Shown here one piece after another: positions 18,710 to 28,434 of a stretch of DNA of 60,858 nt. The stretch comes from Paludibacteraceae bacterium (GTDB lineage Bacteria > Bacteroidota > Bacteroidia > Bacteroidales > Paludibacteraceae), in assembly GCA_016285885.1 (NCBI GenBank), contig JAEERP010000015.1, forward strand, positions 1 to 60,858. The letters run 5' to 3'. Both the position numbers and the translations under genes were made by a program. The notes beneath the pieces were generated by a model, which did not search any database, had not been told where the DNA came from, and saw only the letters and a program-made list of their open reading frames with translations. The stretch's first letter is position 1, and each line of letters begins with the position of its first letter.

Positions 18710-20869
18710 ATGATTAACAATAACAACAAACCGAAGTTCAAGAAAGAGTTCAAGTTCAACCTCTATTGGGTATACTTGCTGGTGGGGTTGTTCCTCATCT
18801 CCCTTTTGTTCATGGACGACAAACCCATCCGCAAGGAGTTCACATACGACCAAATAGAGCAGTTCGTCAAGGAGGACGCCATCGAAAAGATTGTCGTGAC
18901 AACAAACAGGAACTTGGCGAACATCTACATCAAACCAGCCAAGATCGAGGAGGTCTTTGGAAAAGAAGATGCTAAGAACGTGGTTAAACCTGTGTTGGAG
19001 ATCCAAATACCATCCGCCGACCGCTTCGCCAAAGACATAAACAAATGGCAAAAGAAGGCTGGCCTGGAGAAAAAGCCGAAGGCAAAAGACAAAAAGGAGA
19101 ACGCAACCGCCAACGAGACGGAGAAGAGCGCCAATATTCCTATCAAATACGACGAAGACGCTGATTATGGACACATTATCTACGGAATAGCCCCTATTCT
19201 ATTCTTCGTATTCATCTGGTTCTTCATGTTCCGCAGGATGGGCGGAGGCGGCGCTGGCGGCGGCATCTTCAGCGTCGGACAGTCACAAGCGAAACTTTTC
19301 GACAAGAACACCAATAAAGACAAAATCACCTTCAAGGATGTGGCCGGACTCTCCGAAGCGAAAGAGGAGATCCAGGAGATCGTGCACTTTCTGAAGAACC
19401 CTGCCAAATACACGGAGCTAGGAGGTAAAATACCTAAGGGCGCACTGCTCGTAGGCCCTCCGGGAACGGGTAAGACCTTGCTGGCCAAGGCTGTGGCAGG
19501 TGAGGCGGACGTGCCGTTCTTCTCCCTGTCGGGTTCCGACTTCGTGGAGATGTTCGTGGGCGTGGGCGCCTCCCGCGTGCGTGACCTCTTCCGCCAAGCG
19601 AAGGAAAAATCCCCTTGCATCGTCTTCATCGATGAGATCGACGCCATAGGCCGCGCCAGAGGTAAAACCATCCACTCGGGAGGAAACGACGAGCGGGAGA
19701 ACACGCTGAACCAATTGCTGACGGAGATGGACGGCTTCGGATCCAACAGCGGAGTCATCATACTCGCCGCCACCAACCGCGCCGATATCCTCGACAAAGC
19801 CTTGCTGAGACCAGGACGATTCGACAGGCAGATCATGGTGGATTTGCCTGACGTGATCGGTCGTCGCGAGATCTTCAACGTACACCTGCGCAACGTCAAG
19901 ATCGACGAGAGCGTGGACATCGAATTCCTCGCTAAGCAAACACCAGGCTTCTCGGGAGCCGACATCGCCAACGTCTGCAACGAGGCAGCCCTCATAGCGG
20001 CACGCAAAGGTAAAAATACCGTACAGAAGCAAGACTTCCTGGATGCGGTCGACCGTATCGTCGGCGGTCTGGAGAAGAAGAACACCATCATGACCAAATC
20101 GGAGAAGGCATTGACCGCTTACCATGAGGCTGGACACGCCACCGTAAGTTGGATGCTCCAATACGCCAATCCGCTCATCAAGGTGACCATTGTGCCACGT
20201 GGCCGAGCACTAGGCGCAGCCTGGTATTTACCGGAGGAGCGCCAACACATCACGACCGCCCACCTATTGGACGACATCTGCTCCACCCTCGCAGGCAGGG
20301 CAGCTGAAGAAATTATCTTCGGCGAAATCTCCACGGGCGCACTCAACGATCTGGAGAACACCACCAAGAAAACCTACGCCCTCATCGCCTACTACGGCAT
20401 GAGCGACAAACTTCGCAACATATCTTACTACGACTCCACAGGAGCATCGGAATACTCATTCTCCAAGCCATACAGCGAGGAGACCGCCAAGCTCATAGAC
20501 AAGGAGGTGCAAAACGTCATCGACGAGCAGTACGAAAGAGCCAAAAAGATTCTCCTGGAGAAAAAGGATGGACTGATCGAATTGGCCAATCTACTGATAG
20601 ACAGAGAGGTGATATTCACGGAAGATGTGGAACGTATCTTCGGGAAACGACCATGGCTCTCCCGTGCGGACGAACTGAACGCTGAGGCCAAAGACAAAGA
20701 GGCCAAAGACAAAGAGGCGGAAGCTCAGAAACTTGAAGAGAAGAAAACGGACGAGGAGAAAAAAGAGGAGACCGCCACACCAGCCGAGCAAGAGAACGCA
20801 GAAAAACAGGGCACCCCTCTCTCGGAAACGGTCAACGCACCGGAGGAAAAGCCAGAGTCTCCCGCCTAA
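18710..20869 (+). CDS. ftsH: ATP-dependent zinc metalloprotease FtsH
   Basis: A 719-residue inner membrane AAA+ protease that degrades misfolded membrane proteins and selected regulators. It has two membrane helices (about 17 to 35 and 155 to 174) around a periplasmic domain, a Gly-rich linker, Walker A GPPGTGKT (249-256), Walker B FIDEIDAI (307-314), a second-region-of-homology arginine stretch (about 355 to 373), and the zinc site HEAGH at 472-476. It is longer than the usual 610 to 680 residues for two reasons: a Lys/Glu-rich insert at about 121 to 142 in the periplasmic part, and a low-complexity acidic/Lys tail of about 60 residues with a tandem [12 protein letters not shown]. Confidence 0.95.
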   Translation: MINNNNKPKFKKEFKFNLYWVYLLVGLFLISLLFMDDKPIRKEFTYDQIEQFVKEDAIEKIVVTTNRNLANIYIKPAKIEEVFGKEDAKNVVKPVLEIQIPSADRFAKDINKWQKKAGLEKKPKAKDKKENATANETEKSANIPIKYDEDADYGHIIYGIAPILFFVFIWFFMFRRMGGGGAGGGIFSVGQSQAKLFDKNTNKDKITFKDVAGLSEAKEEIQEIVHFLKNPAKYTELGGKIPKGALLVGPPGTGKTLLAKAVAGEADVPFFSLSGSDFVEMFVGVGASRVRDLFRQAKEKSPCIVFIDEIDAIGRARGKTIHSGGNDERENTLNQLLTEMDGFGSNSGVIILAATNRADILDKALLRPGRFDRQIMVDLPDVIGRREIFNVHLRNVKIDESVDIEFLAKQTPGFSGADIANVCNEAALIAARKGKNTVQKQDFLDAVDRIVGGLEKKNTIMTKSEKALTAYHEAGHATVSWMLQYANPLIKVTIVPRGRALGAAWYLPEERQHITTAHLLDDICSTLAGRAAEEIIFGEISTGALNDLENTTKKTYALIAYYGMSDKLRNISYYDSTGASEYSFSKPYSEETAKLIDKEVQNVIDEQYERAKKILLEKKDGLIELANLLIDREVIFTEDVERIFGKRPWLSRADELNAEAKDKEAKDKEAEAQKLEEKKTDEEKKEETATPAEQENAEKQGTPLSETVNAPEEKPESPA

Positions 20870-20914
20870 AACTCCCCAACCAAGCAAAATCCAGAACTAA
20901 ACAACTACAGATAT

Positions 20915-23437
20915 ATGAGACATAGACTAATCACCATGGCAATGTGCCTTCTCGGATGTGCATTGTCCGCAATGGCAGCTTCAGAGATATCAGGACAAGT
21001 ATTCGACGCAAACGGCAATACGGTGCCGATGGCGGATGTCATCCTATTCTCGAGCGACGGGACCACGCAAGTCACAGGAGAGATCACCGACGACGACGGG
21101 AACTTCCTCATTGAAGGTGTCTCGTTAGACGACTATGTCTTGGAAATCAGTTTCATGGGTTACAAGGATAAACGCATTAACATCAGCTTGTCAGAGGCAA
21201 GACCCAACGCCCATTACAAGAAGATAGTCTTGGTCGAAGACGCCGGCATGCTACAAGAAGTGCAGGTGAGCGCCAACCAAGCCACCATGAAGGTAGACCT
21301 CGACAAGAAAACCTACATGGTCAACAGCAATGCGATGACAGAAGGAACGTCCGCCTCAGAGATATTAAAAGAGATACCTTCTGTAGAGGTGGATGTGGAG
21401 GGCAAGGTCTCCCTTAGTAACAGCGAGAATGTGGAGATTTACATCAACGGTAAACCTGCAGGGCTCACCGACGAAAACAGGGGCGACATCCTCGACCAGA
21501 TGCCTGCAGGAAGCGTACAGCAGATTGAAGTGATCTCCAATCCTTCCTCCAAATTCGATGCGGAAGGTTCCGTCGGAATCATCAACATCGTCATGAAACC
21601 CAACAACAAGAAGAACACCACCTATTACGGCTCCGCATCCGCCGGCATCATCTACCCGTGGGATGGGCACTTGGGAGAAAACATCGGAGCGAACATCTAT
21701 TACACCAAGAACAAATGGACCCTCAACTCCAGCGCCGGATACATCAACAGGAACATGGTAGGCAACGGGTTCACCAACCGTAGGACCTTTGGAGACGACA
21801 CCCTATACCTAGACCAGACAAGAGACCAGGATGCGAATATCAAGTCAGGGTTCTTCCGCCTCGACGTAACCTTCAATGCCACCAACAAGAACAAGTTCGG
21901 TTTTTCAGGCATGCTCTCCGTCGGAGGAAGAGACAACAGTCAGGAGCTCCTCTACAACAATGGTCACCTTGAAAATGGCCAACAGATACCAACCCTAAGA
22001 GAAAAGCGTCTCACTACCACAGACGGCACAAGGATCATGGGCAACGTCTCATTCGACTACAAGCACATCTTCGCGGAAAATAACGAATGGACCTCCTCCA
22101 TCACCTTCCTACCCAACAAAAACAACAACGACCAAGCTTACGAACAAATCACGACGCACAAGAGCATTGTGGATTCCCTAGTCGGAGACATACACGGCAC
22201 GGACTATAAGCAATACCAAAGCTTGGACGGGGGAAACCACACCCTTGAGATCCAAAGCGACTACATGAAACAACTCAACGCCAACAGCAAGATAGAGACA
22301 GGCGCCAAGGTCTCCTTCAGCACGCAAGGCAACACCGTCACCTCCGAGATAGAACCATACGGGGCGAGCGGCCGCACAGAGCAACCTGAATTGGACAACG
22401 ACTTCGAACTGAGGCAAAACATCTATGCGCTCTATTTCTCCTACAGCTATAAAAAGAAACGATTCGGTCTGCAACTGGGACTCAGAGGCGAGTTGACAGA
22501 CATCGCATGGGATCTTTACTCCGCCAACGACAGCGAGGACAAGAAGCCATACGGGAACCTATTCCCAAGCGCATTCCTCTCCTACACACTCTCAGAGAAG
22601 GACGAGCTGCAACTCAGCTACACCCGTCGCATCACCCGTCCGCGCCGCTATTGGCTCAACCCATACGTCAACGTGTCCGACCCGGCGAACATCTACTTCG
22701 GCAACCCGAACCTAGACCCGGAAATCACCAACTCCACAGAGTTCAGCTACATCAAGACCATGAAGAAATCCACGTTCATGGCATCACTCTACCACAAAAT
22801 GACACAAGACCTGGTACAACAATACAGCTGGATCTACGACAACGTGATGTGGAACACCCGAGCCAACTTGGCGACCGCACATTCCGGAGGATTGGAGCTC
22901 ATACTCAAAAACCAGTTCAAGATCGTCTCCCTCACTTACAACCTCAACCTATATTACTACCACCTGAAGGGCGGAGAGTTTGACGTGACTACCATCATGC
23001 CAGGCGAAGGAGTCATCAACAAAGAAGTGACCATCAAAGACAGGGAGAACTTCAGTTGGGCCGGGCAGATCTCCTCAGACTTCGCATTGCCGAAAGCAAT
23101 CAAACTGCAGGCATCCGCCAATTACAGGTCGCCACGCTCCACCGCACAAGGAAAGATGTTGCACAACTATAGCGTCAACATGGGACTCAAGAAGAATTTC
23201 CTTTCGCAGAAACTCTCAGCCACATTGACTCTGAGAGACTTGCTCAACTCAAGGAAGAGACGTTCAGAGACATGGGACGACACCTTCCACCAGAATTCAG
23301 AGTTCAAGTTCAGCGGAAGAACCCTAACGTTGACCCTAGCCTATAACTTCGGTAACCTCTCCTCCAAAAATGGTAAAGGAAAGAAGGGAGACAAGGGTTC
23401 AACCCAGCCAGATGATTTCGACGAAATCGAATACTAA
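20915..23437 (+). CDS. TonB-dependent-receptor-like outer membrane protein
   Basis: An 840-residue outer membrane protein. A signal peptide (about 1 to 22) is followed by a carboxypeptidase-regulatory-like beta domain (about 25 to 105: ISGQVFDANGN, DDDGNFLIEGV, ISFMGYKD), a plug-like region (about 110 to 220: VDLDKKTYMVNSN, EILKEIPSVEVDVEGKVSL, INGKPAGL), and a beta-barrel of about 600 residues with alternating aromatic strands. The C-terminal tail after the barrel is basic and Gly/Ser-rich (SSKNGKGKKGDKG). It belongs to the outer-membrane beta-barrel family related to TonB receptors; ligand unknown. No SusD partner is adjacent, so it is not a classical SusCD pair. It starts 45 bases after ftsH and could be co-transcribed. 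Confidence 0.8.
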   Translation: MRHRLITMAMCLLGCALSAMAASEISGQVFDANGNTVPMADVILFSSDGTTQVTGEITDDDGNFLIEGVSLDDYVLEISFMGYKDKRINISLSEARPNAHYKKIVLVEDAGMLQEVQVSANQATMKVDLDKKTYMVNSNAMTEGTSASEILKEIPSVEVDVEGKVSLSNSENVEIYINGKPAGLTDENRGDILDQMPAGSVQQIEVISNPSSKFDAEGSVGIINIVMKPNNKKNTTYYGSASAGIIYPWDGHLGENIGANIYYTKNKWTLNSSAGYINRNMVGNGFTNRRTFGDDTLYLDQTRDQDANIKSGFFRLDVTFNATNKNKFGFSGMLSVGGRDNSQELLYNNGHLENGQQIPTLREKRLTTTDGTRIMGNVSFDYKHIFAENNEWTSSITFLPNKNNNDQAYEQITTHKSIVDSLVGDIHGTDYKQYQSLDGGNHTLEIQSDYMKQLNANSKIETGAKVSFSTQGNTVTSEIEPYGASGRTEQPELDNDFELRQNIYALYFSYSYKKKRFGLQLGLRGELTDIAWDLYSANDSEDKKPYGNLFPSAFLSYTLSEKDELQLSYTRRITRPRRYWLNPYVNVSDPANIYFGNPNLDPEITNSTEFSYIKTMKKSTFMASLYHKMTQDLVQQYSWIYDNVMWNTRANLATAHSGGLELILKNQFKIVSLTYNLNLYYYHLKGGEFDVTTIMPGEGVINKEVTIKDRENFSWAGQISSDFALPKAIKLQASANYRSPRSTAQGKMLHNYSVNMGLKKNFLSQKLSATLTLRDLLNSRKRRSETWDDTFHQNSEFKFSGRTLTLTLAYNFGNLSSKNGKGKKGDKGSTQPDDFDEIEY

Positions 23438-23623
23438 TTTCTTCCATTCGAGAAAACACCCATTCGCCAAAAGAAGGGGCTCCATGCGTGACACCGCATG
23501 AATAAACAAGTGATTGTGAGTCAATTAATTCGCAATTAAGTCGGTGTGTGCACAGACCAAAGAAGGATAAAAACAACTTTGCAAAGAAAAATACCAAACG
23601 CTATAAATACCGATAAAAAATTG

Positions 23624-23631
23624 TATATTTG
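23624..23631 (+). promoter_or_regulatory. -7 box upstream of the GH9 gene
   Basis: TATATTTG matches TAnnTTTG; I do not find a well-spaced TTTG upstream. The remainder of the 281-base gap before 23719 holds only a small hairpin (ATGCG/CGCAT near 23482-23496). Confidence 0.45.
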
Positions 23632-23718
23632 CAAGCCTATTTATTCCTAAAAGTATAAATGACAAGAAATAAATGTTTCTAGGGAAGTGTAAGTATTCAT
23701 GATAAAACACAGATAAAG

Positions 23719-25566
23719 ATGAGTAAATTAAAGTATTCAGTATTAGGTTTCCTTTTCAGTGTCTTATGCGGTAACATATTGGCGCAGAGTGAATTATCAT
23801 TCGATAAGGAACAGTACCAAAAAGCGTTGTGGATGACCACACGTTTCTATGGCGCCCAACGCATGGGCGAAGGTGTGAATTGGCTTGTCGCTACACACGA
23901 GGCCAATGATGTAAGTAACCAAATCCAATTCGACCGGAGCAAGTTCGTGAAGGGAAAATCCTTCCTGAAGGACGCTGACGGAGACTACGACTTAAAGGGA
24001 GGTTGGGTAGATTGCGGAGACTTCGTGCTCTTCGGACAAACATTCTTCTACTCCGCCTACATGTTGGTGCTAGGATACAACGCCTTCCCTGAGGGTTATC
24101 CAGACTTCTACTCGGAGGACTACCACGGTTACATTGACTCGGACGATTACACTTGGGAAGGAGGGAAAGGTGAGCCAGACGGTATACCTGACATCCTGAA
24201 CGAGGTGAAATATGCCACAGACTTCATCTTGAAGGCAGTTCGTGACAACCGCACCTTCTATTACCAGAAGGGAGATGGAGACGTGGACCACAAGGTATGG
24301 TGCACTTCAACGGTTAAATCAGCGCTCCCGGTCAATATGGGAGGAGAGGCGGACGGCCCACGTATGATTTTGAAAGCGACAGGCAATGCAACCGCCATGG
24401 CCTCACAAGCCGCATCCGCACTTGCCGCAATGGCACGCGCATACGCTAAATACGATGCGGATTACGCCGCAGCCTGCATAGAGAAAGCCAAGGTGGCCTG
24501 CGAATTCGTGGAAAACACCCCAAAGGGAACCACCAGGGCAGCATACTATCCGGTGGAAGACCGCTACATCCATGACATGGTCTCCATGTACGTGGAGCTC
24601 TACAAGACGACGAAGGATCCAGAATACCTGAGGAAAGCGGAAGAGAACTGCTCTTGGATGAACAACCGCAAGGAATACAACTACAACTATAGCCTTTGCT
24701 ACGACCACAGAGAAGACCTTGCGGCTTACAACATGGCATCCCTTGGCGATGAATCTTCCTACGGGGAGAAAGCGCTCAAAGTCTTGAGGTTCTATGCGGA
24801 CACCATGTACATCCCTAATTCCGGCTACTTCTTGAACAAACTGCCTGGAAAGAGTTGGGGAGGCGAGCCTTGGGGCGTTCTCCGTTTCCCTGGCAACCAG
24901 GCTTTCGTCCGCGCATTATACGACAAACTGACGGGTGAGGAAACACTCAGCCCGTACATCTCCGCCACCGTGGATTATATGTTGGGACATAACGGACAAA
25001 ACTTCTCCTATGTCGTCGGCTTTGGAGACAAATTTCCAGCCTACTCCCACCACAGAAATCTTTATAGAACCGACATCAACGATTTGGAGAAGGAACAAGC
25101 CAAATTGCCAAGGGTGAACAACACCTATAAATTTGCCCAGCTTGGCTACCTGGTTGGCGGATCACGGGAAAATGGACAGTACAAAGACGACATCAACAAC
25201 TATTCCGGAACCGAGGGCGGTATCGACTACAACGCAGGTTTGGTCGGCGCATTGGGCTACATCAACTCCAAAATCAACCCAGTTCCTGTGGACGACACCC
25301 CTGTGGAAACAATATATGCGGAAGAGGAGAAATGCGCAATCGGGCCGAACCCAGTCCAAGACTATCTGAACATATATTTCAGAGGTAAATCCGATGCAAA
25401 GATGACAATAGAGGTGATCGATGCGCTAGGAAGTGTCCGCATACGTGAGACCACATCCAACAAATCTATTCACAGCATGAATCTCGGAGGACTTGACAAG
25501 GGTATTTACCTCATACGCGTCATCTCAGGGAACGAGACATACACGAAACATATTGTAAAGAAATAA
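23719..25566 (+). CDS. Secreted GH9 endoglucanase with T9SS sorting tail
   Basis: A 615-residue glycoside hydrolase family 9 enzyme, expected to cut beta-1,4-glucan (cellulose or mixed-linkage glucan) outside the cell. Signal peptide 1-22. The catalytic (alpha/alpha)6 domain shows DLKGGWVDCGD, with the Asp pair at 98 and 101 (family DAGD), HHRN at 444-447 (the His/Arg substrate motif), and Glu499 in TEGGIDYNAGLVG as the expected acid. There is no separate N-terminal Ig domain or carbohydrate-binding module. Residues of about 540 to 615 form a T9SS type A sorting domain (IGPNPVQDYLNIYF, DKGIYLIRVISG). It is likely exported to the surface or medium. Terminator at 25644. Confidence 0.88.
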   Translation: MSKLKYSVLGFLFSVLCGNILAQSELSFDKEQYQKALWMTTRFYGAQRMGEGVNWLVATHEANDVSNQIQFDRSKFVKGKSFLKDADGDYDLKGGWVDCGDFVLFGQTFFYSAYMLVLGYNAFPEGYPDFYSEDYHGYIDSDDYTWEGGKGEPDGIPDILNEVKYATDFILKAVRDNRTFYYQKGDGDVDHKVWCTSTVKSALPVNMGGEADGPRMILKATGNATAMASQAASALAAMARAYAKYDADYAAACIEKAKVACEFVENTPKGTTRAAYYPVEDRYIHDMVSMYVELYKTTKDPEYLRKAEENCSWMNNRKEYNYNYSLCYDHREDLAAYNMASLGDESSYGEKALKVLRFYADTMYIPNSGYFLNKLPGKSWGGEPWGVLRFPGNQAFVRALYDKLTGEETLSPYISATVDYMLGHNGQNFSYVVGFGDKFPAYSHHRNLYRTDINDLEKEQAKLPRVNNTYKFAQLGYLVGGSRENGQYKDDINNYSGTEGGIDYNAGLVGALGYINSKINPVPVDDTPVETIYAEEEKCAIGPNPVQDYLNIYFRGKSDAKMTIEVIDALGSVRIRETTSNKSIHSMNLGGLDKGIYLIRVISGNETYTKHIVKK

Positions 25567-25643
25567 GCAATTCAGGCAGAAACTCACTTCCTGGGGGGAA
25601 CCAGCGAACAGGCAGAAATAGTACGCCACAAATATGAAACACG

Positions 25644-25681
25644 AGAAGGGCCGTCCTGCATGATTGGACAGCCCTTCTTTT
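25644..25681 (+). terminator. Terminator after the GH9 gene
   Basis: AGAAGGGC plus GTCC pair with GGAC plus GCCCTTCT around a nine-base loop, followed by TTTT. Confidence 0.85.
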
Positions 25682-25770
25682 ATGACCGATAGACAAATTG
25701 GCGCAAGGAAGCGGAGAAAAAAAATAACACATTCCCGCACCCGAATGTCATATTTTTTATTTTTTTATCG

Positions 25771-25778
25771 TATCTTTG
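25771..25778 (+). promoter_or_regulatory. -7 box of the pckG promoter
   Basis: TATCTTTG is a perfect TAnnTTTG box in a strongly T-rich context. It implies a leader of about 65 bases. No clear TTTG is found at the expected distance. Confidence 0.5.
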
Positions 25779-25851
25779 CACCGCTTTTTTCGGGGACGGT
25801 GTATCGAACCGTAAAACAATGATTATATTCATTTTATATATATAAAGTTTT

Positions 25852-27696
25852 ATGATTAACACTAAAAATGCAAAATTGAACGCATGGGTTAAGATGTGGG
25901 CAGACATCTGTCAGCCAGAGAACATCTACTTGTGCGATGGCTCCGATGAGGAGTTTACTCGCCTGATGGACGAGTGCGTGGCTAACGGTTTGGCTAAGAA
26001 GTTGAACGAAAAGAAACGTCCAAACAGCTACTATTTCCAATCAGATCCAAGTGACGTGGCTCGTGTTGAGAACCGTACTTTCATCTGCTCTAAGAAGCAA
26101 GAAGATGCAGGTCCAACTAACAACTGGATGGATCCTGTTGAAATGAAACATATTTTGATCAACAAATACAACGGCTGTATGAAGGGTCGTACGATGTACG
26201 TTATCCCATTCTCAATGGGTCCATTGGGTGGTCCTATCAGCCAGTTGGGTGTTGAGCTTACTGACTCTGCATACGTAGTTGGTTCTATGAAGATCATGAC
26301 TCGTATGGGTAAGAAAGCTTTGGAATTGATCGAGAAGAGCGGCGAATTCATCCCTTGTATCCACTCTGTAGGTAAGCCATTGCCAGCAGGTTTGAAGGAT
26401 GCTAAGTGGCCTTGCGCTCCAATCGATGAGAAGTACATCGTACAATTCCCTGAGGAGCGCGAAATCTGGACCTATGGTTCTGGTTACGGAGGAAATGCTT
26501 TGTTGGGTAAGAAGTGCTTCGCTTTGCGTATCGCTTCTAAGATGGCTCAAGAAGATGGATGGTTGGCAGAGCACATGTTGATCCTTCGTCTTACTAAGAA
26601 GGCTACTAACGAGACTAAGTATGTTTGCGCTGCATTCCCATCAGCATGTGGTAAGACTAACTTGGCCATGTTGATCCCTACTATCCCAGGATGGGACGTT
26701 AAGACTGTAGGTGACGATATCGCTTGGATGAAGTTCGACGAGGAGGGTAACCTTCGCGCTATCAACCCAGAGGCTGGTTTCTTCGGCGTAGCACCTTACA
26801 CTTCAGCTAAGACTAACAAGAACGCTTTGGATTCTTGCTGCAAGAACACTATCTTCACGAACGTGGGATACACTCCTGACGGTGATATTTGGTGGGAAGG
26901 AATCGGTTACGACTGTCCTAAGGGCACAATCGACTGGAAGGGTAACATCGTAAACGACCCTGCTTCTCGCGACGCTGACGAGAACCCAGTTGCTCACAAG
27001 AACTCTCGTTTCGCAGCTCCTGCAGCTAACTGTCCAGCTATCGACCCAGATTGGGAGTCTCCTAAGGGTGTGAAGGTTGATGCTATCCTCTTCGGTGGCC
27101 GTCGTCCTAACACTGTACCATTGGTACATGAGGCTGAGGATTGGGCACACGGTGTATTCATGGGATCTATCGTAGGTTCTGAGGTTACCGCTGCTGCTAT
27201 CGGTTTGAAGGCTGGTGTTCGTCGTGACCCATTCGCTATGTTGCCATTCTGCGGTTACAATATGGGTGACTACTTCCAGCACTGGATCGATATGGAGAAG
27301 TTGCCACAAGCTAAGGGTGGCAAGAACTTGCCTAAGATCTTCTTCGTTAACTGGTTCCGTCGTGACAAGAGCAACAAGGCACTTCCAGGTGGATTCTTGT
27401 GGCCAGGTTACGGTGACAACAGCCGTGTATTGGCTTACATCTTCGACCGTTGCGACGGTAAGGGTGAGACAGTTGACACTCCAATCGGAAAGGTACCTGC
27501 TAAGGGCGCTATCAACATCGAGGGTCTCGACTCTTGCTGGAATGAGAAGACGATGGAGCAAGTACTTGCAGTTAACGTTGACGAGTGGAAAGAGGAAGTT
27601 GGACGTATCGAGGAGCACTTCGCTAAGTTCGGCAAACACCTTCCTAAGGAGCTCGTTGCACGTCTTGACACTCTCAAGAAACGTCTTGGCATGTAA
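25852..27696 (+). CDS. pckG: Phosphoenolpyruvate carboxykinase (GTP)
   Basis: A 614-residue GTP-type PEP carboxykinase. It links oxaloacetate and phosphoenolpyruvate; in fermentative Bacteroidota the carboxylating direction feeds succinate production, as known for the group. The kinase P-loop FPSACGKTN lies at 262-270, and IPFSMGPLGGP (118-128), GDDIAWM and a C-terminal FLWPGYGDNSRVL are family motifs. Codon use differs visibly from its neighbours: GCT, GGT, TCT, AAG and ACT dominate, where flanking genes favour C-ending codons. This fits very high expression rather than transfer. It has its own promoter and a strong terminator at 27721-27750. Confidence 0.95.
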   Translation: MINTKNAKLNAWVKMWADICQPENIYLCDGSDEEFTRLMDECVANGLAKKLNEKKRPNSYYFQSDPSDVARVENRTFICSKKQEDAGPTNNWMDPVEMKHILINKYNGCMKGRTMYVIPFSMGPLGGPISQLGVELTDSAYVVGSMKIMTRMGKKALELIEKSGEFIPCIHSVGKPLPAGLKDAKWPCAPIDEKYIVQFPEEREIWTYGSGYGGNALLGKKCFALRIASKMAQEDGWLAEHMLILRLTKKATNETKYVCAAFPSACGKTNLAMLIPTIPGWDVKTVGDDIAWMKFDEEGNLRAINPEAGFFGVAPYTSAKTNKNALDSCCKNTIFTNVGYTPDGDIWWEGIGYDCPKGTIDWKGNIVNDPASRDADENPVAHKNSRFAAPAANCPAIDPDWESPKGVKVDAILFGGRRPNTVPLVHEAEDWAHGVFMGSIVGSEVTAAAIGLKAGVRRDPFAMLPFCGYNMGDYFQHWIDMEKLPQAKGGKNLPKIFFVNWFRRDKSNKALPGGFLWPGYGDNSRVLAYIFDRCDGKGETVDTPIGKVPAKGAINIEGLDSCWNEKTMEQVLAVNVDEWKEEVGRIEEHFAKFGKHLPKELVARLDTLKKRLGM

Positions 27697-27720
27697 TTCA
27701 TTAAGAATTCATTATAGAGA

Positions 27721-27750
27721 AAGCCGCATCCATTGGGTGCGGCTTTTTTG
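27721..27750 (+). terminator. Terminator after pckG
   Basis: AAGCCGCATCC pairs with GGGTGCGGCTT (one G-T pair) around ATT, followed by TTTTTG. Confidence 0.9.
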
Positions 27751-27758
27751 TTTAAAGA

Positions 27759-27790
27759 TTTGGAGGATTAGGGGGCAAGATATAAATTTG
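27759..27790 (+). promoter_or_regulatory. Bacteroidota-type promoter of the DUF4160/DUF2442 pair
   Basis: TTTG (27759-27762), 20 bases, TAAATTTG (27783-27790). The first start codon follows 16 bases later. Confidence 0.7.
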
Positions 27791-27806
27791 CAGAAAACAG
27801 TTTAGT

Positions 27807-28058
27807 ATGCCAGAAATAAGTAGATTCTATGGAATTATAATAAAAATGTTCTTTAAGCCAAAAGAACATGAACCTGCGCATATACATGCAGTGTATAATG
27901 AGTACGTAGGTATCTTTGACATTAGCACTTGTGAAATGATTGAGGGCGACATGCCAGCAAAAGCACAAGAACTCATAAAAGAATGGTTGCAAACCTATCC
28001 TAAAGAATTGAAAAAAATGTGGGATACCCAAATTATAACCAAATTACCGCCACTATGA
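27807..28058 (+). CDS. DUF4160 family protein
   Basis: An 83-residue protein with the DUF4160 hallmark: PEISRFYGIIIKMF followed by EHEPAHIHAVYNEYVG, a His-containing core, and a C-terminal helical part with WLQTYPKELKKMW. The function is unproven; members occur next to DUF2442 genes, and such pairs have the look of a toxin-antitoxin or regulatory module. Its stop overlaps the next gene's start (ATGA), so translation is coupled. Confidence 0.8.
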   Translation: MPEISRFYGIIIKMFFKPKEHEPAHIHAVYNEYVGIFDISTCEMIEGDMPAKAQELIKEWLQTYPKELKKMWDTQIITKLPPL

Positions 28059-28309
28059 TACCTAAGATAAAAGATATTGCATTTTTACCTGATTTCCATC
28101 TAAAAGTATTCTTCGACGATGGAACAGGAGTCCTCTATGACGTTAATGAAGACATTGAATCGGTTGACGAATTTAAGGGACTAAAAAGCATTTATGGATT
28201 ATGGAATCAGGGGAAAGTGGATTCCAGTCGGACAATTGTTTATTGGAATGACCGTATTGATTTGCCAAGCGACATGATATATGAATACGGGAAACCTATA
28301 GGAAGGTGA
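28055..28309 (+). CDS. DUF2442 family protein
   Basis: An 84-residue protein starting at the ATG in the ATGA overlap with the DUF4160 gene. It shows the DUF2442 pattern: FLPDFHLKVFFDDGTGVLYDV, then a central helix and the end RIDLPSDMIYEYG. A longer in-frame reading to 28019 would run inside the upstream gene and is not preferred. Function unknown; some relatives are fused to DNA-binding domains, so a repressor or antitoxin role is possible. Confidence 0.8.
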   Translation: MIPKIKDIAFLPDFHLKVFFDDGTGVLYDVNEDIESVDEFKGLKSIYGLWNQGKVDSSRTIVYWNDRIDLPSDMIYEYGKPIGR

Positions 28310-28434
28310 CAGCGGTTTTGATTTATAAGGTGCGATTAAACAAATACATTAACGAACAATAGTAGAAGGAAGTAATAGCGGAAGAAATATATATTTATAC
28401 ATAACATAAAATTTGAGCTTAACGCTCTTATTCT

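Larger units (their letters stand above)
27711..27792 (+). repeat. 82-bp direct repeat, copy 1 (terminator plus promoter block)
   Basis: The block starting ATTATAGAGA behind pckG recurs at 32170-32251 with the same length and about 6 differences by my count. It contains the pckG terminator and the promoter for the DUF4160 gene. The two copies bracket about 4.4 kb of accessory genes. Confidence 0.85.

Noticed and set aside
26803-27639. 278-codon minus-strand frame opposite pckG
   Set aside because: Shadow caused by the strong codon bias of pckG; no recognisable protein.
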